Shown here piece after piece: positions 7,477 through 9,856 of a stretch of 9,856 nt of DNA. Below the pieces are notes generated by a model. The model was not told the origin of the DNA. It did not search any database and worked only from the letters and a program-made list of their open reading frames with translations. This stretch comes from Dehalococcoidia bacterium (GTDB taxonomy: Bacteria; Chloroflexota; Dehalococcoidia; SZUA-161), in assembly GCA_004376205.1 (NCBI GenBank), contig SOKG01000231.1, positions 1 to 9,856 on the forward strand. The letters are read 5' to 3'. A program made the translations under genes and the position numbers. The stretch's first letter is position 1. Every line of letters starts with the position of its first letter.

Positions 7477-7509
7477 AAAACAAGGGTCGCCCTTACCGAC
7501 CCTTGTTTT
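7477..7509 (+). terminator. Intra-operon hairpin between acsB and acsD (partial terminator or processing site)
   Basis: AAAACAAGGGTCG (7477-7489) and CGACCCTTGTTTT (7497-7509) form a perfect 13-bp stem with a 7-nt loop. The stem ends in A4/T4, so it has the form of a small, possibly bidirectional intrinsic terminator, 38 bases after the acsB stop. The T tract is only four bases and is followed by ATGC, so termination is probably incomplete. Because acsD and acsC follow with good ribosome sites and no clear promoter of their own, the likely effect is reduced downstream transcription or protection of the acsB mRNA 3' end, setting AcsB relative to AcsDC. Structure is seen; function is inferred. 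Confidence 0.65.
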
Positions 7510-7524
7510 ATGCTCGATTCAGGG

Positions 7525-7532
7525 AAAGGAGG
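7525..7532 (+). promoter_or_regulatory. Ribosome binding site fixing the acsD start
   Basis: AAAGGAGG is an essentially perfect Shine-Dalgarno nine bases before ATG 7542. It decides against an in-frame TTG at 7503, which lies inside the 3' arm of the hairpin and would add 13 unrelated residues. Confidence 0.8.
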
Positions 7533-7541
7533 TTTCCTGGC

Positions 7542-8489
7542 ATGCCCGAAGTAGAGATTCCCATTGAGAAATGGACCGGAACGGTGAAAGAGGTGAAACT
7601 GGGAGGGGGCGGGCGAAAAGAGGTTGTCGTCGGTGGCGAGACTACACTGCCCTTCCTCTCCTTTGAGGGCTCCATTCCCAACCCGCCCAAGGTAGCCATA
7701 GAAGTCCACGATAGAGAGCCGTCTGGATGGCCCTCGCTTCTGCTGTCCGCCTGGGGTGACGCAGTAAAAGACCCGGGGACCTGGGCTAAGAAAGCCGTAG
7801 AATTTGGTGCCGACATCATAGCGCTGAAACTGCTAAGCGCTCATCCCGAGGGAGGTGATACCGGCGCTGCCGAAGCCAAAGCTACAGTGGACAAGGTGCT
7901 TTCGGCCGTTGATCTCCCCCTCATTGTCATCGGGCCGGGGGTAGCGGAAAAGGATAACGAGGTGCTAACAGCAGTTGCAGAGGCGGCACGGGGCCAGCGC
8001 GTTGCTCTGGGCAATTGTGAGGAGAAGAACTACCGCACTATCGCCGCCGTTTGCATCTCAGATGGCCATATCGCCATCGCCAAAACCCCGCTGGACATAA
8101 ACTTGTGCAAACAGCTTAATATCATGCTCTCCGACATCGGGGTGCAAATGGACTCGATCATAATGGACCCGGATACCGGCGCACTGGGATATGGAATTGA
8201 GTATGGTTACTCGATTAACGAGCGTCTGCGGCTGGCTGCCCTCGGCGGTGATGCTATGACCGCCCTGCCCATTATCAATTATGCCGGTTGGGAAACCTGG
8301 CGGCAGAAAGAAGCAAGGGCCAGTGAGGGAGTGCCTGCTGCCTGGGGGGACCTGGAAGAGCGAGCGGTAATTTGGGAGGAAGTTACCACCTCCTCCGTGA
8401 TCAATGCCGGCTGTGATATAGTCGTTATGTGCCACCCCAAGGCCATAGACAGGATTAAGTCCACTATTGATAGGCTAATGGGTAAATAG
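7542..8489 (+). CDS. acsD: Corrinoid iron-sulfur protein small subunit, AcsD/CdhD
   Basis: Smaller subunit of the CoFeSP heterodimer, which carries the methyl group from methyltetrahydrofolate (via AcsE) to the acetyl-CoA synthase A-cluster. The 315-residue product fits the bacterial small subunit (about 310-325) and reads as a TIM barrel with no cysteine cluster, as expected, since the [4Fe-4S] cluster belongs to the large subunit. Recognisable segments run in order: the early LPFLSFEGSIPNPPKVAIEVHD, the GADIIALKLLSAHP strand-turn, LPLIVIGPGV, ALGNCEEKNYRTIAA, IMDPDTGALGYGIEY and the C-terminal SVINAGCDIVVMCHP. The first two thirds cup the corrinoid together with the AcsC C-terminal domain in known structures. 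It lies 102 bases after acsB, across the hairpin, and 19 bases before acsC. No deviations were seen. The archaeal-type homologue name CdhD describes the same family. Confidence 0.95.
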   Translation: MPEVEIPIEKWTGTVKEVKLGGGGRKEVVVGGETTLPFLSFEGSIPNPPKVAIEVHDREPSGWPSLLLSAWGDAVKDPGTWAKKAVEFGADIIALKLLSAHPEGGDTGAAEAKATVDKVLSAVDLPLIVIGPGVAEKDNEVLTAVAEAARGQRVALGNCEEKNYRTIAAVCISDGHIAIAKTPLDINLCKQLNIMLSDIGVQMDSIIMDPDTGALGYGIEYGYSINERLRLAALGGDAMTALPIINYAGWETWRQKEARASEGVPAAWGDLEERAVIWEEVTTSSVINAGCDIVVMCHPKAIDRIKSTIDRLMGK

Positions 8490-8508
8490 ACGAAAGGAGA
8501 CCCGAGAA

Positions 8509-9856
8509 ATGGCACTGACTGGTATTCAGATCTACAAGTTCTTACCCAAGACGAATTGCAAGGAATGCGGCCATCCAACCTGCCTGGCCTTCGCCATGAA
8601 GCTGGCGGCAAGTCAAGTGGAGCTTGCGGCTTGCCCATACGTCGACGACGAAGCCAAACAGGCGCTGGAAGCGGCCTCTAAGCCACCCATTCGCCTGGTG
8701 ACCGTTGGCGCTGGGGAGAAGAAAATCGAGGTGGGCAATGAGACAGTGATGTTCCGCCACGAGAAAACCTTTGTCCATCGCCCGGGACTTGTGGTAAGGA
8801 TTAAGGATACTGCTTCGGCGGATGAGGTGGCCAAGACCGTAGAGGAGGTCAGCGGCTATAGCGTAGACCGCGTTGGGATGACGTTTGGTCTGGATGGCTT
8901 CGCCATCCAAAACGAGTCTGGAGATGCTGCTACCTTTGCCAAGTGTGTTGAAATGGTCAGTTCCAAGACCGATCTGCCGCTGATCCTGATGGCTACGGAC
9001 CCGGCCAGCATGAGCGCAGCGCTGGATAAAGTCAGCGACGCCAAGCCCGCTATCTACGCTGCGACCAAGGACAACATTGACCAGATGGTAGAGTTGGCCA
9101 AGAAATGCAGTTGCCCTCTGGCTGTCCTTAGCTCAGATGGATTAGGCGAGCTCGCTGAACTGACGGATAAGGCGAGCAAAGCTGGTGTGGAAGACCTCAT
9201 CCTCGATCCCGGCGTTCGCGACTTCGGTGATTCGCTGGTCGCCCTGACCCAGATCCGCAGGCTGGCCCTGGCGAAGCGCTTCGAGCCCCTGGGGTACCCT
9301 GTAATTACCTTCCCGGGAGAGGGTGCATCGTCGCTGGATGAGGAAGCGGTGTTGGCGGCGCAACACGTGGCCAAGTATGGCAGCATCGTAGTTATCGACC
9401 GTTTCTCGCCTGCCCTGGCCTTGAGCTTGATCACGCTCCGGCTCAATATCTACACCGACCCGCAGAAGCCGATACAAATGAAGCCCGGTCTTTACCAAAT
9501 CGGCGAGCCCAAAGAAACAAGCCCGCTCTGCGTCACCACCAACTTCTCCCTTACCTACTTCTCCATAGCCGGGGAGCTTGAAAGCGCTGGCTGGCCTTCG
9601 TGGCTCCTGGTTTGCGATACCGAGGGGCTCTCAGTGCTCACTGCCTGGTCTGCAGGTAAGTTCGACGCCGATAAGATCGCCAAGACGGTTAAGGGGGAGA
9701 ACGCAGCGGAAAAGATAAGCCACCGCAACGTAATCATCCCCGGTGGGGTGGCAGTGCTGAGGGGTGAGCTTGAGGAGGAGCTGCCGGACTGGAAGATCAT
9801 GGTGGGGCCGCGCGAGGCCATGGCAGTTGGCGGCTATCTCAAGGAGAATTGGAAGA
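8509..9856 (+). CDS. acsC: Corrinoid iron-sulfur protein large subunit, AcsC/CdhE (3' end beyond window)
   Basis: Large CoFeSP subunit: binds the corrinoid cofactor in its C-terminal domain and a low-potential [4Fe-4S] cluster in its N-terminal domain that reductively reactivates Co(II). ATG 8509 follows AAAGGAG nine bases upstream and 19 bases after acsD. The frame stays open to the last base (449 codons). Family proteins are about 445-450 residues, and the visible end GPREAMAVGGYLKENWK looks like the normal C-terminus, so only a few residues should be missing. N-terminal cluster motif: C17-x2-C20-x4-C25-x16-C42, matching the known cluster ligands of the CoFeSP large subunit. A TIM-barrel middle (about 95-320) and a Rossmann-like B12-binding C-terminal domain (about 325 onward, including the VTTNFSLTYFSIAGELE segment) follow. 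AcsE and the rest of the pathway would lie downstream. Confidence 0.96.
   Translation, partial: MALTGIQIYKFLPKTNCKECGHPTCLAFAMKLAASQVELAACPYVDDEAKQALEAASKPPIRLVTVGAGEKKIEVGNETVMFRHEKTFVHRPGLVVRIKDTASADEVAKTVEEVSGYSVDRVGMTFGLDGFAIQNESGDAATFAKCVEMVSSKTDLPLILMATDPASMSAALDKVSDAKPAIYAATKDNIDQMVELAKKCSCPLAVLSSDGLGELAELTDKASKAGVEDLILDPGVRDFGDSLVALTQIRRLALAKRFEPLGYPVITFPGEGASSLDEEAVLAAQHVAKYGSIVVIDRFSPALALSLITLRLNIYTDPQKPIQMKPGLYQIGEPKETSPLCVTTNFSLTYFSIAGELESAGWPSWLLVCDTEGLSVLTAWSAGKFDADKIAKTVKGENAAEKISHRNVIIPGGVAVLRGELEEELPDWKIMVGPREAMAVGGYLKENWK

Noticed and set aside
7440..7541. Separate promoter for acsD
   Set aside because: A TATTTA-like box is present, but no acceptable -35 at proper spacing was found.
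5721..7709. Very long open frame on the - strand opposite acsB
   Set aside because: It lies antisense to a gene with complete catalytic motifs, spans the intergenic hairpin, and reads as low-complexity His/Gly/Leu-rich protein; it is a codon-bias shadow.
1..9856. tRNA, rRNA, CRISPR array, insertion sequence or attachment site
   Set aside because: Nearly the whole window is coding. The gaps contain no repeat-spacer pattern, cloverleaf, transposase or duplicated ends.

Overview
The window is one stretch of bacterial chromosome with every gene on the + strand and little space between genes. It is GC-rich by eye, with strong GGAGG-type ribosome binding sites. It joins two metabolic blocks. The gene set (fatty-acid beta-oxidation beside a bacterial acetyl-CoA synthase / corrinoid protein operon) suggests an anaerobe that runs the Wood-Ljungdahl pathway. 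My best guess is a Chloroflexota/Dehalococcoidia-like organism. That rests on general gene content and protein flavour, not on a marker gene, so it is moderate at best; another anaerobic acetogen-like or sulfate-reducing lineage is possible.

Region 1 (1-4526) is a fatty-acid activation and oxidation cluster. It holds the 3' three quarters of a thiolase (1-885), a long FadE/VLCAD-type acyl-CoA dehydrogenase (906-2711) and a FadD-like acyl-CoA ligase with a GTG start (2805-4526). The ligase makes acyl-CoA, the dehydrogenase catalyses the first oxidation, and the thiolase releases acetyl-CoA.

Region 2 (4527-4766) is the only sizeable non-coding stretch. It carries a very good sigma70-type promoter (TTGACT, 17-bp spacer, TAAAAT with an extended -10 TG) and a leader of about 170 nt. 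The leader contains a long hairpin whose loop is complementary to sequence just downstream, an architecture that suggests RNA-level control.

Region 3 (4767-9856) is the methyl/carbonyl-branch operon. It starts with a small YflT/general-stress-17M-like protein of unknown role, followed by acsB (acetyl-CoA synthase, all A-cluster ligands present), a strong intra-operon hairpin, acsD (corrinoid protein small subunit) and acsC (corrinoid protein large subunit, cut off by the window end). AcsC/AcsD carry the methyl group to AcsB, which joins it with CO and CoA to form acetyl-CoA, or runs in reverse to cleave acetyl-CoA. With region 1 upstream, acetyl-CoA from fatty acids could be oxidised to CO2 through a reversed pathway. 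The CO dehydrogenase gene (acsA/cooS) is not in the window.

The known genes are orthodox. The parts worth a second look are the structured acs leader, the small protein at the head of the operon, the hairpin between acsB and acsD, and unusual residues in two core motifs of the acyl-CoA ligase.
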